From: Mycobacterium sp. ELW1
GTDB taxonomy: Bacteria; Actinomycetota; Actinomycetes; Mycobacteriales; Mycobacteriaceae
Assembly (NCBI RefSeq): GCF_008329905.1
Contig: NZ_CP032155.1
Location: 3,658,001 to 3,722,000, forward strand
Reading direction: 5' to 3'
DNA length: 64,000 bases
The position numbers and the translations under genes are program-made. A model generated the notes under the pieces. It ran no database searches. It was not told the origin of the DNA and saw nothing but the letters and a program-made list of their open reading frames with translations. Position 1 is the stretch's first letter; the number at the start of each line of letters is the position of its first letter. This document shows, in pieces, positions 62,785 to 64,000 of this stretch.

Positions 62785-63053
62785 GACGGCACGAAGATAT
62801 TCAACGGGGCGAGAAGAGGATTCGGTCGTCAGCGGGCATCTCGGTACATCGCATCGAGCTGTCGGACGGACAGTTGCCCGACATGGCCTGCGGCGTCAAC
62901 GGGGTCGCGCAGCAGACCTCATTTAGGCCAACCCACATAGACGTGGAGTTCGACGCGAAAGGTGTGGTGGAGACCCGCATCTACGGCCCGCAGGTTAAGC
63001 AGGACGGCTCCCTGAGCCAGCGCGAGTTAGACCACCGTTGGCGTCGTCAATGA
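62781..63053 (+). CDS. Small hypothetical protein coupled to the HEPN-like gene
   Basis: 90 residues from the ATG at 62781, overlapping the previous stop by four bases. Begins MRRHEDIQRGEKRIRSSAG and has a beta-rich middle (FRPTHIDVEFDAKGVVETRI), ending with a basic tail (RELDHRWRRQ). No family recognised. Strict coupling to a HEPN-like gene makes an antitoxin or accessory role possible, but nothing in the sequence proves it. Confidence 0.55.
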   Translation: MRRHEDIQRGEKRIRSSAGISVHRIELSDGQLPDMACGVNGVAQQTSFRPTHIDVEFDAKGVVETRIYGPQVKQDGSLSQRELDHRWRRQ

Positions 63054-63200
63054 CCTAAAGCACCTCCATTAACCGACGTGCGATGTTGAGATTCCCTGGC
63101 AGAGTTTACGATTCGCGATCTAGGTGACACGACACCTCAAGCTGCCACCAGTGGGTGCCGAGGGGGTGCCGTGCGTAGCGGTGAGAGATTATCGGGGGTA

Positions 63201-63220
63201 CGCCGCGCGTACTCGCGGCG
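63201..63220 (+). terminator. Hairpin between the HEPN-like pair and the integrase
   Basis: CGCCGCG and CGCGGCG, perfect 7-base arms with a 6-base loop, followed by CTTCTCTACT. The surrounding 273-base gap (63054-63326) has no other clear feature; it may hold the integrase promoter. Confidence 0.45.
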
Positions 63221-63326
63221 CTTCTCTACTCGCGGTAGCTTCGGCACCTATGACGCCCCCGTCTGATCGCCGCCGTGATCTAGACAGCCTGTAATATGCA
63301 CTATCCCCGCACGTCGTCCGCGCCCG

Positions 63327-64000
63327 GTGATGAACTTCCCAATGCTCAGGGTGTACGACGATTTAGCTTGGCCTCTTCCGGCTCCCGCGGAGGCAATGGC
63401 GATGCCGCCCGGTGGGGACTCACCCGAGGCGGCCTCTCGCCATTGGTGGTCGAATTCAACTGCTGCGCAACGCATTACGTCACCCGCGGTGACGCGACAG
63501 TGGCTGCAATGCAACGCGTTTCCGCGATGGCAATACACGCCCCCTATCGCCTGGGAGGACGCCATCACGAACTGGCTCACCTGGCTTGCGGTCGGCGGTA
63601 CACCCCCCACCACACGCCGACTGCGCCGCGGTCACCTCCGGTTCATCGCCCGCCACAGTCACACCAGCCACCCGGCCGAGCCGAACTTGGCCATGATGGA
63701 CCGCATCTGCCACACCCAACCGTGGTCAAACGAGCACCGCCGCAGCGTCCGCCGATCGCTCATCGACTTCTACGACTGGGCCGTGCATCATCGGCTGGCC
63801 GTCGCCAATCCCGCCGCCGGATTCCCCAAAGTCCCGGCAGCAAGCCACACCCCCGGCCGGTGCCCGAACACATCTGGCGCGAGCTGAAGACGGCGGCCAA
63901 CCCGCGCGAGCTGATGATGGCCAAACTCGCGTGCGAGGGCGGGATGCGCCGCGCTGAGGTGGCTCGGTGACGACGCGATGACCTACTCCACGACGGTTGA
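63327..64000 (+). pseudogene. Tyrosine integrase (phage-type), frameshifted and cut by the window end
   Basis: The first 160 residues or so carry the N-terminal SAM-like core-binding domain (EDAITNWLTWLAVGGTPPTT, SNEHRRSVRRSLIDFYDWAV, HHRLAVANPAAGFPKVP). The frame is then lost near 63837; the correct continuation is in another frame (PRPVPEHIWRELKTAANPRE, then MMAKLACEGGMRRAEVAR, the first catalytic-domain block with its conserved Arg). That frame meets a TGA at 63968-63970, where RRDDLLHDG would follow, and another TGA at the window edge. One base missing near 63837 plus at least one stop make it inactive as read. It marks an integrated element next to the tRNA genes. Confidence 0.7.

Noticed and set aside
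63054..63326. Attachment-site repeat of the tRNA-Val 3' end
   Set aside because: No second copy of the final tRNA-Val(GAC) bases was seen inside the window; the distal border must be outside.

Overview
This window is high-G+C chromosomal DNA from a mycobacterium, most likely an environmental or fast-growing species (Mycolicibacterium-like). The main reason is a conserved gene order known from the M. tuberculosis Rv2590-Rv2614c region: fadD9 (carboxylic acid reductase), ruvB-ruvA-ruvC, yebC, pdxT-tesB2-pdxS, then the phosphatidylinositol mannoside block (Nudix, pimA, patA-type acyltransferase, pgsA1, HIT protein, thrS). Frequent GTG starts, GTGA/ATGA stop-start overlaps, a mycobacterial LexA box in front of ruvC and several leaderless-type promoters (TANNNT at -12 to -7 of the start codon) fit this.

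Layout. 0-7.4 kb: end of an aldehyde dehydrogenase, a small P450-like fragment, a membrane protein, carboxylic acid reductase, a membrane diguanylate cyclase and a DUF1304 protein. 7.4-9.7 kb: SOS-controlled ruvCAB on the minus strand. 9.7-11.2 kb: a cupin-TetR-secreted peptide cassette bracketed by two exact 32-bp repeats. 11.2-14.3 kb: small membrane protein, molybdopterin oxidoreductase, yebC. 14.4-25.7 kb: an accessory region with two NitT/TauT-type ABC uptake systems. The first is coupled to a flavin dehydrogenase-like protein and a DUF4242 protein; the second lies behind a CocE-type hydrolase, a carboxymuconolactone decarboxylase-like protein and a 3-hydroxyisobutyrate dehydrogenase-like protein. 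Two TetR regulators, each next to a striking palindromic operator, sit between them. 25.7-29.6 kb: an uncharacterised membrane/cupredoxin operon, with a possible 46-residue gene at its end.

29.7-38.6 kb is the long minus-strand housekeeping block (vitamin B6 synthesis, thioesterase, PI/PIM synthesis, threonyl-tRNA synthetase). 38.7-41.4 kb holds small conserved and membrane proteins. 41.5-44.5 kb is a tightly overlapping four-gene operon: GT2 glycosyltransferase, acyl-CoA dehydrogenase-like protein, PIG-L deacetylase and NodS-like methyltransferase. It resembles, in logic only, the NodC-NodB-NodS chemistry and is the best candidate here for an undescribed biosynthetic pathway. 44.5-46.0 kb encodes an Hsp70-like membrane protein with a poly-threonine tail. 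46.1-50.4 kb is a lipid/steroid-type catabolic cluster (TetR, DHDPR-like, SDR, thiolase-fold protein, DUF35). 50.4-52.7 kb is an RsbU-RsbV-RsbW partner-switching set. 52.8-57.3 kb has two cytochromes P450, two small proteins and a TetR. 57.3-59.9 kb is a UvrA-like ABC protein broken by a one-base frameshift. 60-61.4 kb has a secreted DUF3298-like protein and an F420-type (Ddn-like) protein.

61.4-64 kb carries four tRNA genes, Val(CAC) on the minus strand and Gly(GCC), Cys(GCA), Val(GAC) on the plus strand. They are followed by what looks like the edge of an integrated element: a HEPN-like gene with an overlapping small partner, then a disrupted tyrosine integrase running off the window. No stretch over 300 bases lacks a gene; the largest gaps are 55122-55416, 63054-63326 and about 26 kb, and they are described below. 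No CRISPR array, rRNA or intact insertion sequence was seen.
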